Assembly: GCA_950097015.1 (NCBI GenBank)
Contig: CATNEN010000001.1
Location: 4,697,001-4,761,000 of the forward strand
Source: Macrostomum hystrix
Lineage: Eukaryota > Platyhelminthes > Macrostomidae
Length of the DNA: 64,000 bases
Direction of reading: 5' to 3'
Below the pieces are notes generated by a model. It saw only the letters and a program-made list of their open reading frames with translations, was not told the DNA's origin and did no database searches. The translations under genes and the position numbers were made by a program. Every line of letters begins with the position of its first letter. Positions within the stretch are counted from its first letter, which is position 1. Below are positions 9,341-21,326 of the stretch, piece by piece.

Positions 9341-10008
9341 TGATGTGCTGTAGACTGCTGAGCAGCCTCCAGGCAATCTGTGAGTCAGGCTGTTCTAGGT
9401 CTGTGGGAGGGCTAGGGTTGGTAGTTAGTGTTTCCCGTGCACTGTCACATCCGCTCGCCACCCCCCTCCGCGCGCTCTCTCTCTCTTTCCAGCTCTGTCT
9501 GCGCACTGAGTCACATTGCACACCATGGTGCAATCGCTTAAGTTCGGAAGAAGACTGGCAGAACAACGCTCAAATGCTCCTACTATAAGTAGAGCACAGT
9601 CCGACGAATCCTTGAGATGGGGTTGTTATCATGGTAGCACGTTTTCTGTATGAATATGGCACGTTTCTTGTCTCCAGTCTTCATGCCGCTCGGAACAGTT
9701 TGTGATTACTTTCTGTGTCCATTCTTTTGGCTCTCTAAAGATCTTAGACAATTCTTGTTGGTCTAGGTCACACACTGCATTTAGAAGCTTGGTGTGTCAC
9801 CCGATCTAGCATAAGATCTGTGAGTTTAGCTAGAACGTGGACTAGGTAGAAGAAGTCACGAGAGAACTTAGCTGTCTAAGCCTGACTACCGGATTGTTCC
9901 TCTGCTAGGAAGTATCTGAGTGTGAGGCCGGATACTCTCTCTCTCGGAATCTAGTTCCTGTCTTGGTTATTTGCCAATTGTGTGTGCCACGCTACCACAG
10001 GTACAACA
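9341..10008 (+). repeat. 3' LTR
   Basis: A 668-bp copy of the 5' LTR with the same TG and CA ends and no difference found on reading. The next bases, CTAG, complete the 4-bp target duplication. Confidence 0.97.
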
Positions 10009-12585
10009 CTAGAATAGATTCCAAAGCAGAATCTAGAACAGATCCCAAACCAGAATCTAGAAGAGATCCCTAACCAGAATCTAGAACAGATCCCAAACCA
10101 GAATCTAGAACAGATCCCAAAGCAGAATCTAGAACAGATACCAAAGTAGAATCTAAAACAGATCCCTAACCATAATCTAGAACAGATTCAAAACCAGAAT
10201 CTAGAACAGATCCCAAACCAGAAGCTAGAAGAGATCCCAAAGTAGAATCTAGAATAGATTCCAAAGCAGAATCTAAAACAGATCCCTAACCATAATCTAG
10301 AACAGATTCCAAACCAGAATCTAGAACAGATCCCAAACCAGAATCTAGAAGAGATCCCAAAGTAGAATCTAGAACAGATCCCAAAGCAGAATCTAGAACA
10401 GATTCCAAAGCAGAATCTAAAACAGATCCCTAACCATAATCTAGAACAGATTCCAAACCAGAATCTAGAACAGATCCCAAACCAGAATCTAGAAGAGATC
10501 CCAAACCAGAATCTAGAACAGATTCCAAAGCAGAATCTAAAACAGATCCCAAACCAGAATCTAGAAGAGATCCCAAAGTAGAATCTAGAACAGATCCCAA
10601 ACCAGAATCTAGAAGAGATCCCAAACCAGAATCTAGAACAGATTCCAAAGCAGAATCTAAAACAGATCCCTAACCATAATCTAGAACAGATTCCAAACCA
10701 GAATCTAGAACAGATCCCAAACCAGAATCTAGAAGAGATCCCAAAGTAGAATCTAGAACAGATCCCAAACCAGAATCTAGAACAGATCCCAAACCAGAAT
10801 CTAGAAGAGATACCAAAGCAGAATCTAGAACAGATTCCAAAGCAGAATCTAAAACAGATCCCAAACCAGAATCTAGAAGAGATCCCAAAGTAGAATCTAG
10901 AACAGATCTCAAACCAGAATCTAGAAGAGATCCCAAACCAGAATCTAGAAGAGATCCCAAAGTAGAATCTAGAACAGATCCCAAACCAGAATCTAGAACA
11001 GATTCCAAAGCAGAATCTAAAACAGATCCCAAACCAGAATCTAGAAGAGATCCCAAAGTAGAATCTAGAACAGATCCCAAACCAGAATCTAGAACAGATT
11101 CCAAAGCAGAATCTAAAACAGATCCCTAACCATAATCTAGAACAGATTCCAAACCAGAATCTAGAACAGATCCCAAACCAGAATCTAGAAGAGATCCCAA
11201 AGTAGAATCTAGAACAGATCCCAAACCAGAATCTAGAACAGATCCCAAACCAGAATCTAGAAGAGATCCCAAAGTAGAATCTAGAACAGATCCCAAACCA
11301 GAATCTAGAACAGATCTCAAACCAGAATCTAGAACAGATACCAAAGCATAATCAAGAACAGATCCCAAACCAGAATCTAGAACAGATACCAAAGTAGAAT
11401 CTAGAACAGATCCCAAACCAGAATCTAGAACAGATACCAAAGCAGAATCTAGAAAAGATCCCAAAGCAGAATCTAAAAAAGATCCCAAAGCAGCATCTAG
11501 AACCGATCCCAAAGCAGAATCTAAAACAGATCCCTAACCAGAATCTAGAACAGATCCCAAACCAGAATCTAGAACAGATTCCAAACCAGAATCTAGAACA
11601 GATCCCAAAGCAGAATCTAAAAAAGATCCCAAAGCAGAATCTAGAACCGATCCCAAAGCAGAATCTAGAACCGATCCCAAAGCAGAATCTAAAACAGATC
11701 ACAAACCAGAATCTAGAACAGATTCCAAACCAGAATCTAGAACAGATCCCAAAGCAGAATCTAAAAAAGATCCCAAAGCAGAATCTAAAACAGATCCCTA
11801 ACCATAATCTAGAACAGATCACAAACCAGAATCTAGAACAGATTCCAAACCAGAATCTAGAACAGATCCCAAAGCAGAATCTAAAAAAGATCCCAAAGCA
11901 GAATCTAGAACAGATCACAAACCAGAATCTAGAACAGATTCCAAACCAGAATCTAGAACAGATTCCAAACCAGAATCTAGAACAGATTCCAAACCATAAT
12001 CTAGAACAGATCACAAACCATAATCTAGAACAGATCCCAAACCAGAATCTAGAACAGATCCCAAACCAGAATCTAGAACAGATCCCAAAGTAGAATCTAG
12101 AACAGATCACAAAGTAGAATCTAGAACAGATTCCAAAGCAGAATCTAGAACAGATCACAAACCAGAATCTAGAACAGATACCAAAGTAGAATCTAGAACA
12201 GATCCCAAACCAGAATCTAGAACAGATCCCAAAGCAGAATCTAAAAAAGATCCCAAAGCAGAATCTAGAACAGATCACAAACCAGAATCTAGAACAGATT
12301 CCAAACCAGAATCTAGAACAGATTCCAAACCAGAATCTAGAACAGATCCCAAACCAGAATCTAGAACAGATCCCAAAGCAGAATCTAAAAAAGATCCCAA
12401 AGCAGAATCTAGAACCGATCCCAAAGCAGAATCTAGAATAGATCCCAAAGCAGAATCTAAAACAGATCCCAAAGCAGAATCTAGAACAGATACCAAAGAA
12501 GAATCTAAAAAAGATCCCAAAGCAGAATCTAAAACAGATCCCTAACCAGAATATAGAACAGATCTATAACTTATCTAGAACAGAC
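10009..12585. repeat. 24-bp minisatellite array, right part
   Basis: Continuation of the array at 1-802 with the same AATCTAGAACAGATCCCAAA core, about 105 units. It becomes irregular after about 12545. The first bases restore a whole unit when joined to 802, which shows that the retrotransposon inserted into a pre-existing array. Long minus-strand open frames here are repeat artefacts. Confidence 0.96.
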
Positions 12586-12790
12586 ACTGTAAGAAACGAG
12601 AGTGACATTGTTAGAAACAAGAGTGACACTGTAAGAAACGAGAGTGACATTCTTAGATACAAGGGTGACATTTTCAGATATAAGAGTGCCATTTTAGATA
12701 CTCTTGTTGATTGCAGGAGTGACATTGCTGAGTACAGGAGTGACATTGTTGAGTACAGGAGTGACATTGCTGAGTAAAGGAGTGAAATTG
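12586..12790. repeat. ~21-bp degenerate minisatellite
   Basis: Units of about 21 bp built on GAGTGACATTGTTGAGTACAG with drift to AAACGAGAGTGACATTG. The array fills the rest of the septin intron up to the donor of the exon at 12799-12949. Confidence 0.85.
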
Positions 12791-12798
12791 CTACATAC

Positions 12799-12949
12799 CT
12801 TCATCTCGAAAACGCTCTCCATCTCGGCCTCCATCTTGCGCAATTTGAACTCCCGTTCGCGCTTCTCTGCCTCCATCTGGGTCATTGGGTCCTTGCCATC
12901 CGTGGTGCTGAAGTTCGATTCCTGGGCTATGCCAGACAACTTGCTGAAT
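12799..12949 (-). CDS. SEPT7: Septin exon 3 (start of coiled coil)
   Basis: The acceptor is CGTTTTCCAG|ATTCAG. The exon completes the split Arg codon, then encodes [13 protein letters not shown] and ends ESVFEMK at a perfect donor AAG|GTATGT (12798). The protein must continue further left, outside the window. Confidence 0.9.
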
Positions 12950-15900
12950 CTGGAAAACGAATTTCGGCAATTAACTGTCAAATAGATATTCACTTACATT
13001 TAAGATCTCTAATTATTACACTTTAGATTTTTTTTATTAAACCTTTAAATCTGCAAAATTTACAAATTTAGTTTTGTAATAATATCCCTAAATGTGAAGG
13101 ACCTTCAGATCCCTAATCCTATCACCTCAGATCCCTAATCATACACCCTCAGATCCCTAATCATACAACCTCATATACCTAATCCTATATACCCTTGGAG
13201 CCCTAATCCTACACCCTGAGATCCGTAATCCTATACCCTCAGATCCCAAATCCGACACCCTCAGATCCCAAATCCTACACACTCAGATCCCTAATCCAAC
13301 ACCCTCAGATCCCTAATCCAACACCCTCAGATCCCTAATCCAACACCCTCAGATCCCTAATCCTAAACCCTCAGATCCCTAATCCTAAACCCTCAGATCC
13401 CTAATCCTAAACCCTCAGATCCCTAATCCTATACCCTCAGATCCCTAATCCTACACACTCAGATCCCTAATCCTAAACCCTCAGATCCCTAATCCTAAAC
13501 CCTCAGATCCCTAATCCTATACCCTCAGATCCCTAATCCTACACACTCAGATCCCTAATCCAAAACCCTCAGATCCCTAATCCTACACCCTCAGATCCCT
13601 AATCCTATATACCCTTGGATCCCTAATCCAACACCCTCAGTTCCCTAATCCAACACCCTCAGTTCCCTAATCCTACACCCTCAGATCCCCAATCATACAG
13701 TTACAATCCCAAATCCTAGAATGCCACATTTGAAGCTCGTACGAATTGTGAATCAAATCAGCAAAAACCAGACCTGTAGTTCTCGTAGTGCAGATTGCTA
13801 GTAACTTCCCTCAGATCCTGCATATGAGTTCGCAGCAGCAGATTTCTTAAAGCTTTAAAATCGTTGTGCTCCAAATTTTCAACTTCGACTGAGCCCCAAG
13901 GATACACACGGCCGCGGGTTCGACTCCCGCTGCGACCCTCAACTGTACAGTTGGCTCCAACCACGGCGAACGGCATTCGTTCTCTGTAGATTTTCACTAG
14001 CTGGGCGCTCGAATCGTCGTCTTTGCTAGACGCTGATGCGATAGACGACAGAGTGGAAGCGGTGGATGAAGCACTAATAGTAGCCGAATTAGAGACTGGA
14101 TTCACAGAATCACCGCTAGGACAGTCAGGAAAATCGTAGACTCTAATTTTATGCTGAGCTAATTCATTAGAAATATTTTTCTTAAAGTCTCTCATTTCTT
14201 CGGGTGTCATACAGTCCGCCTTAGCTATCACCGGTACAATATTGGCTTTGTCTGATAGGCGCTTCATAAATTCTATGTCTAAAGGCTTCAGGCCGTGGCC
14301 AGTTGGAGCGATGAAGTACAGGACGCAGTGGACGCGACTGTCCAGAATTTGGCCTCGATTGACCTTTGAAGAGAGAGCGGACGAAGAAAACAACTGTTTT
14401 ATGTTTTTAGGGATTAAAAAACTACTATTACTACTAACATACGGCTAATCAGTAGTGCGATCCGCTTATTGAATTTTGGACAAAAAATTACTTTTAAATT
14501 GTTCTTAAATCGACTAAATATAAATCTTTGCAAGTTACTAGATGTGAGGGGGAGAGCAACTCTAAAGGATTGCAGAGCGAAGAAAGCGACCCTGAAGAGC
14601 GGCTCTGAAGGGCCCTGAAGGTGTGGGACGAGCCGCCATGAAGGTGAGGGAAGAGCGGCCTGAAGGTGAGGGAAGAGCGGCACTGAAGGTGAGGGAAGAG
14701 CGGCACTGAAGGTGAGGGAAGAGCGGCCTGAAGGTGAGGGAAGAGCGGCACTGAAGGTGAGGGAAGAGCGGCACTGAAGGTGAGGGAAGAGCAGCCCTGC
14801 AGGGAGTGAAGAGCGGCACTGAAGGTGAGGGAAGAGCAGCCCTGCAGGGAGTGAAGAGCGGCACTGAAGGTGAGGGAAGAGCAGCCCTGCAGGGAGTGAA
14901 GAGCGGCACTGAAGGTGAGGGAAGAGCGGCACTGAAGGTGAGGGAAGAGCAGCCCTGCAGGGAGTGAAGAGCGGCACTGAAGGTGAGGGAAGAGCGGCAC
15001 TGAAGGTGAGGGAAGAGCAGCCCTGCAGGGAGGGAAGAGCGGCACTGAAGGTGAGGGAAGAGCGGCACTGAAGGTGAGGGAAGAGCAGCCCTGCAGGGAG
15101 TGAAGAGCGGCACTGAAGGTGAGGGAAGAGCGGCACTGAAGGTGAGGGAAGAGCGGCACTGAAGGTGAGGGAAGAGCAGCCCTGCAGGGAGTGAAGAGCG
15201 GCACTGAAGGTGAGGGAAGAGCGGCACTGAAGGTGAGGGAAGAGCAGCCCTGCAGGGAGTGAAGAGCGGCACTGAAGGTGAGGGAAGAGCGGCACTGAAG
15301 GTGAGGGAAGAGCAGCCCTGCAGGGAGGGAAGAGCGGCACTGAAGGTGAGGGAAGAGCAGCCCTGCAGGGAGGGAAGAGCGGCACTGAAGGTGAGGGATG
15401 AGCAGCCCTGCAGGGAGTGAAGAGCGGCACTGAAGGTGAGGGAAGAGCAGCCCTGAAGGTGAAGGAAGAGCGAGCAAGGATAGCCATAAATTAGGCCGAC
15501 AATCGAGAAGCAGAAAATTCACCCTCTGTTCAGCGATGAGGTGATCCTCAAACCGAGCCTCGATATAATCAATAATCGGGCACCAACAATTAGAATTATC
15601 GACAGCATCGCCGAAGCCAGGCGTATCGATTAGATTCAATCGCAAATGAACACTGTTCTCCTTCAGCAGTACAGTGTGACTCTCAACGTAGACAGTTTTC
15701 TTGATTCGTTTAGAAGGTCCCGGATGCTCGGAGTTGTACAATTCCGACAGGAACAAGCTATTTAATAGAGTAGATTTACCAAGGCCAGTTTCTCCAACAA
15801 CCATCAGATTGAATTCAAATCCGCGCCTAATAGCTCGCCTATAGATTTGATTTGGCATATTAGCATAGCCAACCTGTTGCTGTTGCTGCGTAGAATCGGT

Positions 15901-16104
15901 GAAATTCAACAGTGATTTAGTTGTCGATTCTGTGGCCACAGCGGTACCGGATGATAATCCGCTACTACTAGTAGTATTGTACCTACTTGAGATGTTATAT
16001 TTAGCTAGAATATCTTCTCCACCAATAGCGGACGCGGCGGCTGATGAACGAATCGATCTCTGACTATAAGCATCATCTAATGTGCCGCGTTTTGACGATG
16101 CCAT
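12799..16104 (-). CDS. SEPT7: Septin, SEPT7/peanut type (3' end off window)
   Basis: GTP-binding filament protein of the cell cortex and cytokinesis machinery. Three exons are visible (15523-16104, 13774-14363, 12799-12949), joined in phase. The P-loop GETGLGKS is at residues 104-111, DTPGFG at 160-165 and AKAD at 241-244. The septin-unique region (YPWG, VEVEN, RTHMQDL, HYENYR) follows. The last visible exon begins the C-terminal coiled coil with a QMEAEKRE segment and FEMK, the SEPT7/pnut arrangement. The remaining coiled-coil exon or exons lie left of the window beyond the minisatellite. A Ser/Thr-rich insertion (about 275-313) separates YDFP from the LVKIYRER segment. The N-terminal 80 residues are Ser/Thr-rich with a short Gln run. 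Confidence 0.93.
13101..13720. repeat. 22-bp minisatellite in septin intron 2
   Basis: About 27 units of 22 bp with the core CCCTCAGATCCCTAATCCTA. Each unit contains one CCCTAA telomere-like word, but the period is not that of a telomere repeat. Confidence 0.93.
13774..14363 (-). CDS. SEPT7: Septin exon 2
   Basis: The acceptor is TTCAAAG|GTCAAT (exon starts 14363) and the exon resumes at VNRGQILD. It contains AKAD, a Ser/Thr-rich insertion and the septin-unique element. It ends in HYENYR at donor TACAG|GTCTGG, phase 2. Confidence 0.93.
14575..15478. repeat. 23-bp minisatellite in septin intron 1
   Basis: Two unit types alternate: GAAGGTGAGGGAAGAGCGGC plus ACT (23 bp), and a GAAGAGCAGCCCTGCAGGGA variant (22 bp). 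Their order is partly repeated, giving higher-order structure. The array ends about 44 bases from the exon 1 donor. Confidence 0.95.
15523..16104 (-). CDS. SEPT7: Septin exon 1 (residues 1-194)
   Basis: ATG at 16104-16102. The exon carries the G1 P-loop and the DTPGFG motif and ends at EQR. The donor is AGG|GTGAAT, phase 0 (intron starts 15522). Confidence 0.93.
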
Positions 16105-16224
16105 TTTTTTAATTGTTAGAAAATATCTTTCTTTTTTTATAATTCCTTTGAAGCTGGAAATTTTCCATTGCGTTCTGTTTATACGTCCGAAATCTAAATT
16201 AGAAAAAGTTTAAACTGCTTATTG

Positions 16225-16654
16225 CATGGGTCAGAAAACTTCGGCCCTCGAAGTTCCCAAATCCGGCCCGTTGCCCCTTCCAACACCAACAGTATCCTGT
16301 CTCATCTATCCTTAGTGTGTGTCTTATATGTGTCTTATATCTCCGTTGTCTCATCGTTTCTGTCTTATCTCTCCAATTTCTCATCTCTTCTCTGTCTCAT
16401 CTCTCCCCTTTCTTATCCCTCCCCAGTCTCATCTATCCCGTGTCTCATTTTTTCCCTGTCTTATCTCTCCAATTTCTAATCTCTTCTGTCTCATCTCTCC
16501 CCTTTCTTATCTCTCGCCTGTCTTATCTCTACTGTGCCTTATCTCTCCCGTGTCTCATCTCTCCCCTTTCTCATATTCCTACAGTTAATGAGGCTCGCTG
16601 CCGTCTTTTAGATTCTCTCCGTGACCCGCAAGCTAATAAGTTTGCCGACCCCTG
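16225..16654. mobile_element. hAT-type MITE with internal minisatellite
   Basis: A 430-bp non-coding element. The left end is CATGGGTCAGAAAACTT. The right end read in reverse is CAGGGGTCGGCAAACTT, matching at 14 of 17 positions. GGCCC-rich subterminal sequence follows on the left. These ends resemble the hAT terminal consensus. The flanks GCTTATTG (16217-16224) and GCTTATCG (16655-16662) form an 8-bp target duplication with one difference, the hAT length. The element sits 121 bases upstream of the septin start codon and carries a TCTCATCTCTCCC-type tandem repeat in its centre. Confidence 0.85.
16300..16580. repeat. ~16-20 bp minisatellite inside the MITE
   Basis: Pyrimidine-rich units such as GTCTCATCTCTCCCCTTTCT. 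Read on the other strand this is the AGAGATGAGACA-type unit of the large MFSD10 array. The right flank CTCATATTCCTACAGTTAA recurs, inverted, at the edge of that array (about 43561-43579). Confidence 0.88.
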
Positions 16655-16944
16655 GCTTATCGGGTTGTTCAATTTTATGCAAATTAATGGCTAGTTACAT
16701 GTGACAAAACAGTCAAAAGAGATTTCGTGCATAAAAATGCAGGATTGTTTTCTAAGAACTAGCTCACACTTTTCAATGTAAATTAGCATTTTGTTTTGAT
16801 AATTCTGACACTAAACAGAATAAATGCTAATATAATGCATGAAACCGATACATACAGTACTTTTAGCAACATATTCAATAAACAAAGTGAATTTAAACTA
16901 TATCTAACAAAAAACTAAATAAAAACCAATTGTGTATGATGATT

Positions 16945-18355
16945 AGAACCCAAACCCTATTAGGATTTGAACCCAAGGTCCCAACCCCAAATAAGTTTGG
17001 AACCCAAGGTCCCAAACCCTAATAAGATTGGAACCCAAGGTCCCAACCCCAAATAAGTTTGGAACCCAAGGTCCCAACCCCAAATAAGATTGGAACCCAA
17101 GGTCCGAACCCCAAATAAGTTTGGAACCCAAGGTCCCAACCCCAAATAAGTTTGGAACCCAAGGTCCCAAACCCAAATAAGATTGGAACCCAAGGTCCCA
17201 AACCCAAATAAGATTGGAACCCAAGGTCCCAACCCCAAATAAGATTTGAACCCAAGGTCCGAACCCCAAATAAGTTTGGAACCCAAGGTCCCAACCCCAA
17301 ATAAGATTGGAACCCAAGGTCCGAACCCCAAATAAGTTTGGAACCCAAGGTCCCAACCCCAAATAAGTTTGGAACCCAAGGTCCCAACCCCAAATAAGAT
17401 TGGAACCCAAGGTCCGAACCCCAAATAAGATTGGAACCCAAGGTCCCAACCCCAAATAAGATTGGAACCCAAGGTCCGAACCCCAAATAAGATTGGAACC
17501 CAAGGTCCGAACCCCAAATAAGATTGGAACCCAAGGTCCCAACCCCAAATAAGATTGGAACCCAAGGTCCGAACCCCAAATAAGATTGGAACCCAAGGTC
17601 CGAACCCCAAATAAGATTGGAACCCAAGGTCCCAACCCCAAATAAGATTGGAACCCAAGGTCCGAACCCCAAATAAGATTGGAACCCAAGGTCCGAACCC
17701 CAAATAAGTTTGGAACCCAAGGTCCCAACCCCAAATAAGATTGGAACCCAAGGTCCGAACCCCAAATAAGTTTGGAACCCAAGGTCCCAACCCCAAATAA
17801 GATTGGAACCCAAGGTCCCAACCCCAAATAAGATTGGAACCCAAGGTCCCAACCCCAAATAAGATTGGAACCCAAGGTCCCAACCCCAAATACGATTGGA
17901 ACCCAAGGTCCCAAACCCTAATAAGATTGGAACCCAAGGTCCCAACCCCAAATACGATTGGAACCCAAGGTCCCAACCCCAAATAAGATTGGAACCCAAG
18001 GTCCGAACCCCAAATAAGATTGGAACCCAAGGTCCCAACCCCAAATACGATTGGAACCCAAGGTCCCAAACCCTAATAAGATTGGAACCCAAGGTCCCAA
18101 ACCCTAATAAGATTGGAACCCAAGGTCCCAACCCCAAATACGATTGGAACCCAAGGTCCCAACCCCAAATAAGATTGGAACCCAAGGTCCGAACCCCAAA
18201 TAAGATTGGAACCCAAGGTCCCAACCCCAAATACGATTGGAACCCAAGGTCCCAAACCCTAATAAGATTGGAACCCAAGGTCCCAAACCCTAATAAGATT
18301 GGAACCCAAGGTCCAAAAACCAGTAAAGATTGGAATTCAAATCCTAATAAGATTG
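16945..18355. repeat. 31-bp minisatellite, intergenic
   Basis: About 44 units of 31 bp built from AACCCCAAATAAGATTGG followed by AACCCAAGGTCCC. Variants are AAGTTTGG, TACGATTGG and GGTCCGAAC. The period is not a multiple of three and no stop occurs, so all frames stay open. Those frames are not genes. Confidence 0.97.
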
Positions 18356-21326
18356 GAAGCCTGACTGAGGAACTATTAAGATTGGTATCAAAATCTTATT
18401 AATATAGGGACACAAACCTTATTAAGATCCGAATGCATATATTTATTGTATTAGAATGGTACGTACCCAAATATTAGAATGAAAACCCTGGAAAATGAAA
18501 GTCTAAACTTTACAAAATCCACATTTAAGAAGGTAGTAGATTTTGGAAAATTTTGAAGCACTTAAAAGCTTTTTTGGAAAGTATGTGCAGTACATGCTAC
18601 ATACAGTGTATACTGTAACATTTTCATGGTCCACTCAAACTTACAAGGTCTTAACCCTATTAGTTTAGAAAAAGAGTATTTTGCTTGAATGTTTTCAAAA
18701 TAAGCTGTAAAATAACAGTACATGTAGTAAAAATTATATCTAACAGACTAACAGTTAAATAAATAATGAGGACTATTACTTAGGAAATAATAAAAAAATT
18801 AAAAATGTAGGATAGAGCTAAAGAAACAATGTAATGGCCACTTAGTTCCAATAATATTTTACTCCAAATAATACAGTCATGTGGATGGAATGGGTGTATT
18901 TAACAAATGGTTATACTGGTTTACTGGTTAGTTAACTGGTTATACTAACAATAATACAGATTTATTTCCAGTTTAGCATTTTATGAAAACTAAAGCAAGC
19001 TAAACATTGAAATTATATGAAAAATAGTAGTGGTAGAAATATTAAAAATTGCTAGAACATGCTTTAATTTTAGTTGAATTGTGCATATTATAATATAGGT
19101 TTGTAATCAACAATTCAATCATTTTATTCAAGATAACATGCTAAAACAAAGAACAAGAATATATACAACAATAGCTATTAGATTTAATAATATTATTGTC
19201 AAATTTTTCTGTGTAATAATTTATTCTTCTAATACTGGAAATAGAGACATCAATTTTTTATTTGGGCTAGAAATTTAATAGGTAGGCATAGCCTAGGCTA
19301 TAATAGACCTAGCATACATAGCTATTTAAGAAACTTAAATCGAACTAGTAAATAGTAAACTAGTAAAGTCTTATTACTTCATATTATTGAAATTAGGTGA
19401 ATTTTATTCTTAAAAATAAGAAATGGACCAGCTAATATCTACTATCAACACTACTTGGTATTATCCCAAGTCTAGTCAATGAAAATAGCTTATCTTGCAT
19501 TTAAAGAGCTAAGCCTATGCTTATTTTTAATTAGCTAACCAGACAATAATATATTTTTTATTTTTAAACATATTATGAAATTTTAATTTAGGTGAATATT
19601 TTTATAATCACATTGCAAAAGTATACATTATCTATTGGTTACTGTACAGCAACAGTCTGTACTGTATCAATATTCTATGAATAATGATTTTAAGACACAA
19701 CAGTAATTTGCATGGAGCGGAAAAGATCCGCCGCGTATCTCACGTAATTCGATGGGAATTAAAAAAATCGAAGGTATAATGTTACATTTTAAAATAACTA
19801 GAGAAAATGATGCAATAAAGAGTAGTATCACTACCATCTTCGCAGTTCTACTGCTTCAGAGCGTGTTAAAAAAGTTGCTTGCTACGAAATCTTAAATTGG
19901 CCAGCGCTAATACTTATAATATGTTGTTCGTATATTTAAATCAATGAAATGTTAATAAAAGCATATAAAACATAAACCTGTGAAACTATCTATAACATAA
20001 TGCTGCTTAATAAATAGCTTAAACAAATTTGCTTTACTGCAGCTACACCGTGCAACATTTCTTACTTAAAAGTTGGGTTGCTTCGATCGTAGCCAAATTA
20101 TTTGTGTACACAAAAAGCCAGTTTCTTATGTACACACACTAAAAACGCACTCAACGCACACACACACAGTACACTAAAAAGCCAATATATATTATTCTAC
20201 TGCTTGCTATCGACGATCGTACCAACAGTGATCCTAATTAGCTAAAAAAAATACGCATAATTATTGCTTTTTCTGAAGCGTACAGCTGTTACACGAGCCC
20301 CTGTTCGATTTCCTTAATTTAATTTTTTGCCCGCATTATCTACTGAACTTTTACAATCATCTAACTGTACTTAACATTTAAACTAACTACTGCATCACAT
20401 CTAACAACTCTATAGTGTAATGTGGCGTACGTGTGCAGAATTTAAAACAGTTATAAAAAGGGACTGCAAGTGAAAACCAAAAGAGCACAATTTCTTTGAA
20501 ACAGCATGCATCTTAATTCTTTAGAATTCGGTAGCGTTTTACACATTCTCGTAATTAAAATTCTTTCTTTTTGTGTAACACAACCTTGCTGGGACATATA
20601 AACTACTGCATAGTAGCATCTTCTCGTGCGAACTTACTGGAAGGTTCTATTTTTAAAGGCTCAATCTACCCAATTGTAGGAATTTTTTTGCGTTTGAGTT
20701 AAAATAGCAATTTAAGTTTTAAATTTCCCGTCTTGCGCCATGCGGCGCAGGACAAGAATGGTGGTGTACAAACTCTTCTTCGTTTTGTAAATTTACACAT
20801 GCTATAATATATATAGCTGATGCCTTGAATTGTCCCTGAACCAGCGAGATCAACAAGCAGGTCGCGTGCATTAGTACCAACATAACTAGCTTTCTCGACG
20901 TCCCAGAATTTATCCACGCTAATTGCTAGCATATAAAGATATGATGTACTATATATGGGCAGTCGTGTGGTTTGTTGTAGTAAATTGTATTACACTTTTT
21001 TAATGCGGTTCTGGCCATTGTATATGCGTTGCGTATGTATAGATTTTCGTCTGAAATTGAATATTTTTCGTCGATGTATATCGAAATTTACTGCGTTCCA
21101 CTTGAGTGCTGTATATATGATATTCATGAATCGACTATATTGTTGGGATTCTGGGACAGGCCAGTAGGGTTTTATATCTAAACTTTCTAGGTAAACAAAA
21201 ATTTTTTTCTTAGGCAAATTTTGTTTTTTTACGAGATCCACGATATCTAGACAGAAATGTGTCTTGCTTGACTCAGTTTAATAAGCCAAACGCGATTTTC
21301 AGGCATTCAACAGGTGGAAATGTGTC
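18356..21326. other. AT-rich intergenic region without a recognised gene
   Basis: AT-rich sequence with homopolymer runs and short CA runs (about 20150-20170). A 77-codon minus-strand frame at 20699-20932 shows no family I recognise. No RNA gene or transposon end was found. Confidence 0.6.

Larger units (their letters stand above)
803..10008 (+). mobile_element. Complete Ty3/Gypsy LTR retrotransposon
   Basis: A 9206-bp element with two 668-bp direct LTRs that start TG and end CA, flanked by a 4-bp target duplication CTAG (799-802 and 10009-10012). In order it holds a primer-binding site, gag, a -1 frameshift signal, pol (protease, reverse transcriptase, RNase H, integrase), a third ORF, a polypurine tract and the 3' LTR. 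Integrase after RNase H is the Gypsy (Metaviridae) order. The LTRs look identical by eye and no reading frame is broken, so insertion is probably recent and the copy may be autonomous. It sits inside a minisatellite unit in a septin intron, antisense to the septin gene. Confidence 0.97.

Noticed and set aside
13101-13720. Interstitial telomere (CCCTAA words)
   Set aside because: Only one CCCTAA occurs per 22-bp unit and the period is not six, so it is an ordinary minisatellite.
13915-13942. tRNA T-arm-like GCGGGTTCGACTCCCGC on the plus strand
   Set aside because: It lies inside septin exon 2, where the minus strand encodes the conserved RGRVYPWG region. No acceptor stem or anticodon arm could be drawn, so it is a coincidence of the Arg/Gly/Ser codons.
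16943-18402. Repeat proteins with GPWVPILFGV-type units
   Set aside because: A 31-bp repeat without stops leaves all frames open. No start context, splice signals or domain were seen.
20699-20932. 77-codon minus-strand frame as a gene
   Set aside because: No recognisable domain, no splice partners found, and AT-rich flanks. Evidence is insufficient.
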